Shown here: piece after piece, positions 1-8,509 of the stretch
Layout of the letters: each line of letters opens with the position of its first letter
Position numbering within the stretch: position 1 is the stretch's first letter
Assembly (NCBI GenBank): GCA_963841425.1
Contig: CAWJCL010000002.1
Coordinates: 310,001 to 374,000, forward strand
DNA: 64,000 bases
Reading direction: 5' to 3'
Origin: DATEOR01 sp963841425
GTDB taxonomy: Bacteria > Actinomycetota > Thermoleophilia > Gaiellales > Gaiellaceae
Translations under genes and position numbers: made by a program
Notes under the pieces: generated by a model
Told to the model about the DNA's origin: nothing
The model's database searches: none
The model's input: the letters and a program-made list of their open reading frames with translations, nothing else

Positions 1-992
1 AGGCGCGCGACGAGCTCGCCGACGCCGGGGATGATCCCCTGCGGCATGAGGAGCACGACCGCGATGAGGAGGCCGCCGAAGATGATCAGGCGCTGGTTGC
101 CGCCGGCGAAATGGTTGTTGGTCCACTCGTTGAGCGGCTCGAGGATGAAGGCGCCGAGGATCGGCCCCCAGAGCGTCCCGCGGCCGCCGAGGAGAACCGC
201 GAGCACGACCATGACGCTGACGACGATGTCGAACATGCCACGGGGATCGATGAACGTCAGGTAGTAGGCGTAGACGGCCCCCGCCGCCCCGATCCAGACT
301 GCGCTCGCCACGAAGGCGAGCACCTTGTAAACGGGGGTCGCCACCCCGACGCTCGCCGCCTTGTTCTCGTCCTCGCGGATGGCGACGAGCCCCATCCCGA
401 ACTTCGAGCGCCGGATCCACCAGGACATGGCGATCGAGCCGAGCATCAGCGCGAAGAACGCGTAGTAGAACGGCCAGTTCTGGTAGTCGCGGCTCCACGT
501 CGGTAGCGGAAGGGTGAGCCCGTGGTTTCCGTTCGTGAGCGCCGACCAGTTGAGCGTCACGATCTGCATGACGAAGAGAAACGCGATCGTGAGGATGACG
601 AAGGCGTGCCCGCGCGTCCGCATGAGCACGGAGCCCACGACTGCCGCGAAGATCCCTGCCACGACGGCCGCGACCGGCACGAACCAGAAGGGCGACGCGC
701 CGTCGAAGACCCGCAGCGAGAAGATGGCCGCCGTGTAGGCGCCGATGCCGAGGAAGACGCTCTGGCCGAGCGAGACGTAGCCGGCGAAACCGGAGATGAC
801 GTTCCAGCCGCTTCCCATGATCGCCAGAAGCAGCGAGAGCATGATCATGTTCTGGTAGTAGAGGTTGTCCGAGAGCAGCGGATAGACGGCGAGAAAGAGA
901 AGCCCGGCCGCGACGAGCGTCCGGAGCCCGTGGGCGGAGAGGAGCGACCAGGCCCGATCGCCCGGGACGCGGCGCGCGGCGGGCACGCTCAC
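1..992 (-). CDS. livM: Branched-chain amino-acid-type ABC transporter permease LivM (partial)
   Basis: Inner-membrane permease of the LivM type, partner of LivH in an ABC importer for branched-chain amino acids or similar small acids/amides. About 330 residues are readable before the window edge cuts off the C-terminus. Several hydrophobic helices are visible, with the characteristic LivM stretch GxxxYxxxxSLGQSVFLGIGAY in the first third and the cytoplasmic EAA-like region (VAIREDENKAASVGV) in the middle. Start is GTG at 992 and overlaps the stop of livH as GTGA, so it is translationally coupled to livH. The ATPase genes (livG, livF) would lie beyond the left edge. Substrate is not readable from sequence; the neighbouring catabolic operon suggests it feeds that pathway. 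Confidence 0.9.
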   Translation of the reverse strand, partial: MSVPAARRVPGDRAWSLLSAHGLRTLVAAGLLFLAVYPLLSDNLYYQNMIMLSLLLAIMGSGWNVISGFAGYVSLGQSVFLGIGAYTAAIFSLRVFDGASPFWFVPVAAVVAGIFAAVVGSVLMRTRGHAFVILTIAFLFVMQIVTLNWSALTNGNHGLTLPLPTWSRDYQNWPFYYAFFALMLGSIAMSWWIRRSKFGMGLVAIREDENKAASVGVATPVYKVLAFVASAVWIGAAGAVYAYYLTFIDPRGMFDIVVSVMVVLAVLLGGRGTLWGPILGAFILEPLNEWTNNHFAGGNQRLIIFGGLLIAVVLLMPQGIIPGVGELVAR

Positions 993-1882
993 CGGACGAC
1001 GTCCTCCCGTAGCTTCACGCCCATGATCCCCTGGGGGCGTGCGAGCAGCACGACCATGATCACCGCGTAGGGCACCATCGTCCCCCAGCGAGGCGAGATG
1101 TAGGTAACGGTCATCGTCTCGGCGACCCCCAGCGTAAGGGCTCCGATCGCGGCCCCCGGCAGGCTGCCCATGCCGCCGAGGACGATGATGCCGAGGAGAC
1201 GGGAGATCCACTGGTAGTGGGATCCCGGCAGGAACGGGTAGAGGACGGAGACGATCGAGCCGCCGGCGCCCGTCGTCGCGACGCCGATGGCGAAGGTGAG
1301 GCCGGCGACCGAGCGCGCGTTGACGCCGACGAGCCTGGCCGACTCGAGATTCTCGGAGACGGCGCGGATCGCGCGCCCGAGCCACGTCGCCCGCAGCATC
1401 ACGTAGAGGCACGCGAGCACTCCGACCGCCATCGCGCAGCCGTACACCTGCGCCTTGGGAAAGTAGAAGTCGCCCACGCGGTAGGACTGCGCGAAGTAGG
1501 ACGGCGTCGTGGCGTGGTACGTCGTGGACCAGACCAGTCCCATCGTGCCTTCAATTACGAGTGCGAGGGCGAACGTGAGGAGGACGGATGCCGAAGCCGG
1601 CCTCCCCGAGATCCACTGGATCGTGAGCTTGTAGAGCACCCACCCGATGACGAACATCGCCGGCGTCGTCACGATCGCCCCGAGGAGCGGGTCGAGCCCC
1701 GCATCCTTCCAGAGCGCCCATGTAAAGAAGGCGGAGAGGATGATGAGCGCCCCCTGGGCGACGTTGACGACGTCCATGACCCCGAAGATCAGCGTCAGCC
1801 CGGAGGCGAGCAGCGCGTAGACCCCTCCGATGAGGAGGCCGAGGATGATCGTCTGGACGAGCTGGGTCACGCTGTCCCCCAT
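989..1882 (-). CDS. livH: Branched-chain amino-acid-type ABC transporter permease LivH
   Basis: Integral membrane permease of 297 residues, normal length for LivH. The N-terminus reads MGDSVTQLVQTIILGLLIGG, followed by the conserved ALLASGLTLIFGVMDVVNVAQG region typical of the family. About eight hydrophobic segments follow, with the EAA-loop-like ENLESARLVGVNARSV in the second half. The ATG at 1882 is chosen because the family signature starts immediately after it; the longer open frame upstream has arginine/serine-rich non-membrane sequence and is the antisense of the binding-protein gene. Downstream it overlaps livM by GTGA. The gene for the binding protein ends 58 bases upstream, so all three are probably one transcript. 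Confidence 0.93.
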   Translation of the reverse strand: MGDSVTQLVQTIILGLLIGGVYALLASGLTLIFGVMDVVNVAQGALIILSAFFTWALWKDAGLDPLLGAIVTTPAMFVIGWVLYKLTIQWISGRPASASVLLTFALALVIEGTMGLVWSTTYHATTPSYFAQSYRVGDFYFPKAQVYGCAMAVGVLACLYVMLRATWLGRAIRAVSENLESARLVGVNARSVAGLTFAIGVATTGAGGSIVSVLYPFLPGSHYQWISRLLGIIVLGGMGSLPGAAIGALTLGVAETMTVTYISPRWGTMVPYAVIMVVLLARPQGIMGVKLREDVVR

Positions 1883-1940
1883 CGGCCCGCCGAGGGGCGG
1901 GGGAACGCGTTCCCCCGCCCCTGAGCGGCTAACCGGATCG

Positions 1941-3194
1941 TTACTTCGACCACCCGGGCTTCGGGTTGACGATTGTGTCGCTCGTAGCCGCGTCCTCGGG
2001 CAGCACGATCTCCTCGTTCCCGTTCTGCCACTGGGCAAGGAGGAACGCCTGCTCCGGCGCCCCCGTCTCGTCCCACGAGAGCGTGCCGAGGATGGTGTCC
2101 ACCGAGTTTTGGTGCAGCCAGTCGGCGAGGGCCTTCTGGTCGTCGATCGACCCGACGCCCTCGACTGCCGCCTGCAGGACCTGCGCCGCCGCGTAGGCGT
2201 CGGCCGCGTCCTCGGGCGGATCGGTGTTGTACTTCGCCCGGTAGGCCTGCAGGAACTCCGTGTTTCCGGGTGTCGGGGCATCGACGTGGTAGCTGACGGC
2301 GTAGAAGACGCCCTCGGTGTTCTCGATCCCGATCGCGCTCGAGTACTGATCGGCGAACGACGGTGTCGAGGCCTGGAACAGCTGCTTCGGGCTGTACCCG
2401 ACCTTGATCAGCGCACGGACGAGGTTGACTCCGTCCTGGAGACCGGCAGAGCCCTGTGCGATCACGTCCGGGTTCTTCGCCGCGACCGCGGATGCAATCG
2501 CGTCGAAGTTGACCGTGTCCGGCGGGTAGACCTTGCTGTACACGGTCTGCACCCCCGCGGCCTCGAGCTGGGACTGGATTCCCTCCGCGACGGGGCCGCC
2601 GAACGGGTCGTCGGCGATCACGTAGGCGGCCGTCTTCGGCTTTTGGTCGGCCGGCAGCCCGGTGACCCACTGCGAGAAGAGGTCGGCCTGGTGCGGCGCG
2701 GTCGCCTGCTGGGCGAAGAACAGGTACTGGAACCCCCGACTGAACATCTCCGGCGAGCCGCCGGCCGGCTCGACGTAGACCATCTGATTCTTCTCCGCGA
2801 CCGCCGAGGCCGGCAGGTTGAGGAGCGAAGAGAAGGTCCCGAGCAAGAGGTCGACCTTGTCCTGCGCGATGAGCGCGTTGTAGTCGGTGACGATCAGGTT
2901 CTGATCCGACTGGTCGTCCTTGATCGTGATGTCGACTGGCCGGCCGAGCAGGCCGCCTTGATCGTTCACCAGCTGCTGCCAGATCTGATAGCCCTGCTGC
3001 GCGGCGGTGCCCGGCTCGGAGAAGTCACCCGTGAGCGGTAGCGAAGCGCCGATCTTGATCGGCTCGCCGCTGGCGCCCCCGGTCTGGCCTCCGCCGGTTG
3101 CTCCCGTTGTCTCGCCTCCGCCGCCGCCGCAGCCGGCCACGACGAGCACCGCTAGGACCGGTAGCAGGACGAGAAGCCACACGATTCGACGCAT
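1941..3194 (-). CDS. ABC transporter substrate-binding lipoprotein (LivJ/LivK family)
   Basis: Periplasmic/extracellular binding protein of 417 residues (periplasmic-binding type I fold). N-terminus is a lipoprotein signal: MRRIVW, hydrophobic core, then lipobox VAGC and a Gly/Thr-rich linker. The mature part opens with IKIGASLPLTGDFSEPG, the hallmark of the LivJ/amide-binding (FmdD/AmiC-like) group, and contains DITIKDDQSD and YAAAQVLQAAVE motifs. Start chosen at ATG 3194 because GGAGGT lies six bases upstream; an earlier in-frame ATG at 3212 would add six residues without a better ribosome site. It heads the importer genes livH-livM, so it supplies their substrate. Exact ligand unknown. Confidence 0.92.
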   Translation of the reverse strand: MRRIVWLLVLLPVLAVLVVAGCGGGGGETTGATGGGQTGGASGEPIKIGASLPLTGDFSEPGTAAQQGYQIWQQLVNDQGGLLGRPVDITIKDDQSDQNLIVTDYNALIAQDKVDLLLGTFSSLLNLPASAVAEKNQMVYVEPAGGSPEMFSRGFQYLFFAQQATAPHQADLFSQWVTGLPADQKPKTAAYVIADDPFGGPVAEGIQSQLEAAGVQTVYSKVYPPDTVNFDAIASAVAAKNPDVIAQGSAGLQDGVNLVRALIKVGYSPKQLFQASTPSFADQYSSAIGIENTEGVFYAVSYHVDAPTPGNTEFLQAYRAKYNTDPPEDAADAYAAAQVLQAAVEGVGSIDDQKALADWLHQNSVDTILGTLSWDETGAPEQAFLLAQWQNGNEEIVLPEDAATSDTIVNPKPGWSK

Positions 3195-3281
3195 GAAACG
3201 ACCTCCGTTCACGTGGTTGGGCCCCTTCTCGGACTTCCGTGGTGTGCTCGTCGCCTCGCCTCCTTCTCTCGTTTCGACTGC

Positions 3282-4514
3282 TCAGACCACATGGATCTCG
3301 AGACCGAACTCGTTGATTGGCTCGGCCGCGCTCTCGGTGACGTGGACGGTGTTCTCGATGCAGGCGGACCCGACGCCGGGGACAAAGATCCCGGGCTCGA
3401 GGTTCAGGAAGCTGCCCGGGACGAGCTCGGCGGTCTCACCGCGCGCGACGACCGGCCGCGACGACGTCGTGATCCCGGTCGTGTGACCCAGGTACACGTG
3501 GTTCAGGTAGTCGTCGAAGCCCGCCTCCGCGGCGATGCGATTTCCCTTCTCCCAGAGCTCGCCTCCGGCCACACCGGGCCGCGCGCCGTCGAGGAGCACC
3601 CGGTACATCTCCGCGACGACCTCGTAGATCTCGCGCTGCCGCGCGGTCGGCTCGCCGACCGAGATCGTCCTGTCCGTGTCCGTGTAGCACCCTGCGTAGC
3701 ATGCGGAGAGATCGAGCCAGAACATCTGACCCTCTTCGAGCACGTTCCCGGTGAAGAGGAATGGCCGCACGTTCGAGATGACGTCGCTGAACGAGCCGAT
3801 GTTGATGTGCGTCGTCATCCCGCTCCCGTGCAGGAACTCCGCGCCCATCGAGGCCATCTGCTCGAGCGAGCGGAGACACAGTTCGTACTCGGGCACGCCC
3901 GCGCCGGCCGCCTCGACCGCCGCACCAAGACCGGCGTCGGCTACCCGGGCCGTCTGACGGATGTTCGCCGAGTCCCAGTCGGAGGGCGACGCGACGAGGT
4001 CGGCCCACACGGCGGTTCCGTCGCCGGCGAGGGTCGCGCCGGGCACGGCGGCCTCAAGCACGTCGCGGTAGACGAGCGGCGTGCCGCCGGCGAGGATGCC
4101 GATCCGTCCCCGCTCGACTCCCGCCGCGGCGAAGGCGTCGCGCACGGTGGTACGGAGCTCGTCCGCGAGCCACGTGCGCCCGGGGTTCGGGTAGGCGCGC
4201 ACGGCCTCGACGAAGGACATCTTGCGCGCCTCGTCGAGGTGCCACGGCTGGTCGACGAGGAGGATCGGCTCTCCTTCGAGCGGCAGAAGGAGAAGCGAGC
4301 TCGCGCTCGGGAAGACGTGAACGTACCCAGAGAGGTAGCGAATCGGATCGGAGTTCACCTCGGCCGAGCCATAGACGAGCAGGGCGTCGAGCCCCTGCCT
4401 GGACATCGCCTCGCGGGCGCGCCGGAGCCGCCCCTGCTGCTCCTCGACCGGCGGCTTCGGAGCCCTGCCATGGGATTTCTCGACCTCCGCCTCGAAGTTC
4501 AGGGTCGTGCTCAC
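3282..4514 (-). CDS. M24 family metallopeptidase (Xaa-Pro aminopeptidase/creatinase fold)
   Basis: Protein of 410 residues with N-terminal creatinase domain (about 35-165) and pita-bread M24 domain (about 170-400). All five expected metal ligands are visible: two Asp in WLDLSACYAG and YTDTDRT, His in YLGHTTG, Glu in LNLEPGIF and Glu in ACIENTV. It should therefore bind a dinuclear metal centre and hydrolyse an amide or imidopeptide bond. Start is GTG at 4514, overlapping the aldehyde dehydrogenase stop (GTGA). Its place beside an ABC importer, an aldehyde dehydrogenase and a 2-oxoacid dehydrogenase suggests hydrolysis of a nitrogenous nutrient (compare ectoine hydrolase DoeA, also M24), not protein turnover; this is inference. 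Confidence 0.85.
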   Translation of the reverse strand: MSTTLNFEAEVEKSHGRAPKPPVEEQQGRLRRAREAMSRQGLDALLVYGSAEVNSDPIRYLSGYVHVFPSASSLLLLPLEGEPILLVDQPWHLDEARKMSFVEAVRAYPNPGRTWLADELRTTVRDAFAAAGVERGRIGILAGGTPLVYRDVLEAAVPGATLAGDGTAVWADLVASPSDWDSANIRQTARVADAGLGAAVEAAGAGVPEYELCLRSLEQMASMGAEFLHGSGMTTHINIGSFSDVISNVRPFLFTGNVLEEGQMFWLDLSACYAGCYTDTDRTISVGEPTARQREIYEVVAEMYRVLLDGARPGVAGGELWEKGNRIAAEAGFDDYLNHVYLGHTTGITTSSRPVVARGETAELVPGSFLNLEPGIFVPGVGSACIENTVHVTESAAEPINEFGLEIHVV

Positions 4515-6007
4515 GGGTGCCTCCGATTGAAGGTGACCAGCTTCGTCTCGGTCATCTCCTCGATTGCGTAGCGGGGACCCTCCCGGCCGAACCCGGACTC
4601 CTTGACTCCCCCGTACGGCATGTGATCGACCCGGAAGGTGGGGACGTCGTTGACCATGACGCCCCCCGTCTCCAGCTCGTCGAAGGCGAGGTCGACGACG
4701 CGCAGGTCGTTCGTGAAGAGCCCGGCCTGGAGGCCGAAGTCCCCGGAGCCGGCGGCGGCGATCGCGTCCTCGACCCGCTCGAAGCGGAAGACGGAGAGGA
4801 GCGGCGCGAAGACCTCCCCGCAGGCGACCCGCATCTCCTCCCGAACGTCCGCGAGCACGGTCGGCTGCCACAGCCTCCCGTCGTGCTTGCCGCCGGTGAG
4901 GACGCGAGCGCCTCCCGCACGGGCCTCGTCCACCCACGCCTGGACGCGCTCCGCAGCCGAATCGTCGACGAGCGGGCCGACATCGGTTCCCTCCTCGAGG
5001 GGGTCGCCGGCCGCGAAGCCTTCCATCGACTGGACGATCGCGGGCACCACCTCGTCCCAGACCGCCTCGTGGACGTAGGCGCGCTGGACGGAGATACAGG
5101 ACTGCCCCGACTGGACTGTGGCACCCCAGGCGATGCGCTCGGCCGCGTGCGCGGCATCTGTACCTCGGTCGACGATCACCGGCGCGTTGCCGCCGAGCTC
5201 GAGCGTGACACGCTTGCGTCCCGCGCGCCCCTTCAGCGCCCAGCCGACTGCTGGGCTTCCTGTGAACGTGAGGAGCTTGAGCCGCTCGTCCTCGACGAGG
5301 GGCGCGGCGTCTTCCGTCGTCGACGGGACGACCGAGATGCCGCCCTCGGGCCAGCCCGCCTCGACGACCAGCTGGCCGAGGAGGAGCGCCGAGATCGGCG
5401 TCTGCGATGCAGGCCGGACGACGATCGGATCGCCGGCGGCGAGGGCCGGCGCGATCTTGTGCGCGACCAGCATGAGCGGGAAGTTGAACGGCGTGATTCC
5501 GGCTACCGGGCCGAGTGGCACGCGCCGGACATGGGCGACGCGACCTTCGGTCCCCGGGATCCAGTCCAGCGGGACGATCTCGCCGTGGATGCGCTTGGCC
5601 TCTTCGGCGGCGATTCGGAACGCGAAGGCAGCGCGGTCGGCCTCGAGGCGTGCGTGCTTGAGGGGCTTTCCGCCCTCGAGAGCGATCGTGCGCGCCAGCT
5701 CCTCGCGGCGCTCTGCGATGCCATCGGCGACCCCTTCGAGCACCTTCTCCCGCTCCCAGGAGGCTAGGCGGCGCGTCCTTGCGAAGGCGGACGCGGCGGA
5801 GGCGATGGCGGCCTCGATCTCAACCGGGCCGGCGCGGTGTACCACGCCGACGAGAGACCCGTCCCAGGGGCTGCACACCTGAAGCTCCCGGCCCGTCTCG
5901 ACCTTCCGCCCCGCGACGAGGGTGGAGAACGTGCCGAGCGCGGCCTCGCCAACGATGCGCGGAATGCTTTCGGCCGAGCTTCCGCGTAGGCGCTCGGTCG
6001 TGCTCAC
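4511..6007 (-). CDS. NAD(P)-dependent aldehyde dehydrogenase
   Basis: Aldehyde dehydrogenase superfamily member of 498 residues, normal length. Visible landmarks: GPVAGITPFNFPLMLVAHK (coenzyme site and conserved Asn), LTFTGSPAVGW (Rossmann glycine motif), VTLELGGNAP (general-base Glu) and SGQSCISVQR (catalytic Cys). It closes with the usual YGGVKESGFGREG segment. The SGQSC and TFTGS context resembles succinate-semialdehyde/glycolaldehyde/lactaldehyde-type enzymes. Start GTG at 6007 overlaps the E2 stop by GTGA, and its own stop overlaps the next M24 gene. Likely oxidises an aldehyde intermediate of the operon's pathway to an acid; the aldehyde is not identifiable. Confidence 0.92.
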   Translation of the reverse strand: MSTTERLRGSSAESIPRIVGEAALGTFSTLVAGRKVETGRELQVCSPWDGSLVGVVHRAGPVEIEAAIASAASAFARTRRLASWEREKVLEGVADGIAERREELARTIALEGGKPLKHARLEADRAAFAFRIAAEEAKRIHGEIVPLDWIPGTEGRVAHVRRVPLGPVAGITPFNFPLMLVAHKIAPALAAGDPIVVRPASQTPISALLLGQLVVEAGWPEGGISVVPSTTEDAAPLVEDERLKLLTFTGSPAVGWALKGRAGRKRVTLELGGNAPVIVDRGTDAAHAAERIAWGATVQSGQSCISVQRAYVHEAVWDEVVPAIVQSMEGFAAGDPLEEGTDVGPLVDDSAAERVQAWVDEARAGGARVLTGGKHDGRLWQPTVLADVREEMRVACGEVFAPLLSVFRFERVEDAIAAAGSGDFGLQAGLFTNDLRVVDLAFDELETGGVMVNDVPTFRVDHMPYGGVKESGFGREGPRYAIEEMTETKLVTFNRRHP

Positions 6008-7170
6008 CGGTCCACCAGCCCTGCCGGCTCCTCGACGAGCGCGGCCACGCTGTCCAGAAACTGCGCGCCCCGCGCCCCGTCGACGACGCGGTGGTCGAAG
6101 CTGAGCGAAAGCGACATCGTCGGGCGGACCGCGGGCGCGCCGTCGACGGCGACGATGCGTTCGGCGATGCGACCGACGGCAAGAATGGCCGCCTGGGGCG
6201 CATTGACGACGGCGAGGAAGGCGTCGACGCCGTACATGCCGAGGTTCGAGATCGTAAAGGTGCCGCCCTGGACGTCCTCCGGCGCGAGCCGACCTGAGCG
6301 CGCCGCCTGGACGAGCTCGGCGCGGCGCGCCGAGAGGTCACCGAGCCCGAGGCGGTCGGCGCCGTGCACCACCGGGACGACGAGGGCCTCGTCTGTCGCC
6401 ACGGCGATGCCGACGTTGACCTCCTCTTGCAGGACGACGACGCCGTCTCGCCACGTTGCGTTCACGCGCGGATGGTCACGGAGGGCGGCGGCGCAGACCC
6501 GGAGGAGCAGATCGGTATGTGTCACGCCCTTGCCGCCGGGACGAGCGCGAACGACGTCGCGCCAAGCGTTCAGACGCGAGGCGTCGACCTCGCGGACGAG
6601 GAAGAAGTGCGGCACAGTCTGCCAGCTCTTCGCCACCCGCTCGGCCATGCGCTGCCAGACTGCGCCCGTCTCGAGCGGAGACGCGCCGCTGCCGTCCCCC
6701 GCAGGGGCCAGGTCGGCTGCGACAACGGAGCCATGCGGCCCCGACCCCGTGACCGAGCCCAGGTCGATGCCCCGCTCGCGGGCCAGGCGCCGGGCTTTCG
6801 GCGAGGCGAGCGGGCGCGGCGGCTTCGCCTCCGGAGCCGCCCGGCTCTCCGGTACGGTCGCAGCGGAAGAAGCCTCCGGCGGGCTTCCCGCGGCGGCCGG
6901 CGCCGAGACAGCGGCGGCCTCGGGGATCGACTCGCCCGGGCCGAGCACGAACGCGACGGTCTCGCCGACGGGGACGTCCTCGCCTGCTGCCCTGACCGCG
7001 GCGATGACCCCATCCGCGGGAGCCTCGAGCTCGACGGTCACCTTGTCGGTCTCGATCTCGAGCAGCGGCTCGCCCTTGGCGACGCTCTCGCCCTCGGCCT
7101 TGAGCCAGCGGAGGACCTTCCCAGTCTCCTGAGCGACGCCGAGCGCGGGCATGATCACCTCGGTCGGCAT
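6004..7170 (-). CDS. 2-oxoacid dehydrogenase E2 (dihydrolipoyl acyltransferase)
   Basis: Core acyltransferase of a 2-oxoacid/acetoin dehydrogenase complex, 388 residues. Order: one lipoyl domain (about 1-77) with the lipoylated lysine in IETDKVTVE; Ala/Pro-rich linker; peripheral-subunit-binding domain (about 135-170: ASPKARRLARERGIDLGSV, TGSGPHGSV); catalytic domain ending with SFDHRVVDGA that carries the His-Asp pair. One lipoyl domain and short E1 subunits match the acetoin dehydrogenase (AcoC) or branched-chain type better than actinobacterial PDH. ATG at 7170 overlaps the stop of the upstream gene (ATGA). No E3 gene lies in the locus, so the complex must borrow dihydrolipoyl dehydrogenase from elsewhere. 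Confidence 0.93.
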   Translation of the reverse strand: MPTEVIMPALGVAQETGKVLRWLKAEGESVAKGEPLLEIETDKVTVELEAPADGVIAAVRAAGEDVPVGETVAFVLGPGESIPEAAAVSAPAAAGSPPEASSAATVPESRAAPEAKPPRPLASPKARRLARERGIDLGSVTGSGPHGSVVAADLAPAGDGSGASPLETGAVWQRMAERVAKSWQTVPHFFLVREVDASRLNAWRDVVRARPGGKGVTHTDLLLRVCAAALRDHPRVNATWRDGVVVLQEEVNVGIAVATDEALVVPVVHGADRLGLGDLSARRAELVQAARSGRLAPEDVQGGTFTISNLGMYGVDAFLAVVNAPQAAILAVGRIAERIVAVDGAPAVRPTMSLSLSFDHRVVDGARGAQFLDSVAALVEEPAGLVDR

Positions 7171-8507
7171 CAGAGGTCGGCGCCTTCCAAGCGCGCCGAA
7201 GTCGCCACTGCCTCCGTCGTGGCCGGGTTGTTCAGGTTCGACTGGGTCTCGCGGACGCCCGGAAGGCGGCCGCCGACGGTCGGCAGGCCGCCGCCCGCGA
7301 CGAGGAGCTCCTCTGCCGGGAAGCGCGTGATCACCTCGCAGCCGTCGGCCGTCACGACGAGCTGCTCCTCGATCCGAGCCGCCGACCACCCGTCTGAGGC
7401 CGGCCAGAACGTCTCGAGCGCGAACACCATCCCCTCCTGGATCGTCTCCGGATGGTCGAAGGAGACGAGCCGGCTGAAGATCGGCTTCTCCCAGATGGAG
7501 AGCCCGACCCCGTGCCCGTACTGGAGGGCGAAAGCCGCCTCCTCGTCCGGGAAGCCGAAATCCTCCGCCTCGGGCCAGACGGAGACGACGTCCGCCGTCG
7601 TCACCCCCGGCCGAACCAGCGAGATCGCCTGGTCGAGGTAGTCGCGGCAGCGGCGGTAGGCGTCCACCTGAGCGAGCGACGCGCTGCCCACGGCGAAGGT
7701 CCGGTAGTAGCACGTGCGATAGCCGTTGTAGGCGTGGAGGATGTCGAAGTAGGCCGGGTCGCCCGGGCGCAGCATGCGGTCGGTGAAGACGTGTGGGTGC
7801 GGGCTGCAGCGCTCGCCCGAGATGGCGTTCACGCCCTCGACGTGCTCAGAGCCGAGCTCGTAGAGGACGCGGTTGACGAGCGCGACGCACTCGTTCTCGC
7901 GCATGCCCGGCTTCATCGCCCGGAAGAGCTCGTCGTAGGCGGCATCGACCATCGCGCAGGCGGTCGTCAGGAGCGTGATCTCGTCGCGCGTCTTGACCAT
8001 GCGAGCGTCCTGCATGAGCGCCTGGCAGTCGACCACCCGGATCCCCTCCGACTCGAGCGCGCGCAAGACCGGCAGCTCGACGACGTCGACGCCGAGCGGC
8101 TCGCCGAGGAGGTCGCGCGCCTCGAGCTCGGCGCGGATCTTCGCGGCAACGGCCTCGGCGCGGCCCTCGACCGAGCCCCGGAGCGTCGAGATGCCCGCGC
8201 GGGAGCGCTCCTCCCCGAGCCAGGGGCAGTAGAGCTTGTGATGACGGGCGGCCGAGCCGAAGTCCCACAGGATCGGCTCGTCGCCCTGCGGGAGGAGGCA
8301 GAAGCGGATGAGCTTGTCGATCGCCCACGTGCCGATGTGCGTCGCCGTCAGGTAGCGGATGTTCGCCATGTCGAAGCAGAGGAGCGCCCCGAGCTCCGAG
8401 TTGGCCAGGTGCTGCTTCGCGCGCGCGAGCCGCTCGCGCCTCAGGCGGTCGAAGTCGACACGCTCCTCCCAGTCGACGCCCATCGTTCCGAAGCTCCTGA
8501 GGCCCAT
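7170..8507 (-). CDS. M24-fold (creatinase/DddP-like) protein with altered metal site
   Basis: Protein of 445 residues with a creatinase-like N-terminal domain (ALLCFDMANIRYLTATHIGT) and a C-terminal pita-bread domain. The first Asp (PAYFDILHAY), the His (YGHGVGL) and two Glu (FALETFW, ARIEEQLVV) are recognisable, but the second metal-binding Asp position reads RTCYYRTF where metallo-M24 enzymes have YxDxxRT. The N-terminal half resembles the DMSP-cleaving M24 protein DddP as well as creatinase. It may be a non-metal (creatinase-like) or atypical-metal enzyme acting on a small substrate. It lies between E1-beta and E2 genes, two bases after E1-beta, an unusual interruption of an E1/E2 operon, which argues for a catabolic role in the same pathway. 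Confidence 0.8.
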   Translation of the reverse strand: MGLRSFGTMGVDWEERVDFDRLRRERLARAKQHLANSELGALLCFDMANIRYLTATHIGTWAIDKLIRFCLLPQGDEPILWDFGSAARHHKLYCPWLGEERSRAGISTLRGSVEGRAEAVAAKIRAELEARDLLGEPLGVDVVELPVLRALESEGIRVVDCQALMQDARMVKTRDEITLLTTACAMVDAAYDELFRAMKPGMRENECVALVNRVLYELGSEHVEGVNAISGERCSPHPHVFTDRMLRPGDPAYFDILHAYNGYRTCYYRTFAVGSASLAQVDAYRRCRDYLDQAISLVRPGVTTADVVSVWPEAEDFGFPDEEAAFALQYGHGVGLSIWEKPIFSRLVSFDHPETIQEGMVFALETFWPASDGWSAARIEEQLVVTADGCEVITRFPAEELLVAGGGLPTVGGRLPGVRETQSNLNNPATTEAVATSARLEGADL

Positions 8508-8509
8508 GC

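Noticed and set aside
1217..4571. Long plus-strand open frames opposite the transporter and peptidase genes
   Set aside because: Arg/Asp/Val-rich composition typical of antisense frames in high-GC DNA; the minus strand carries clear families.
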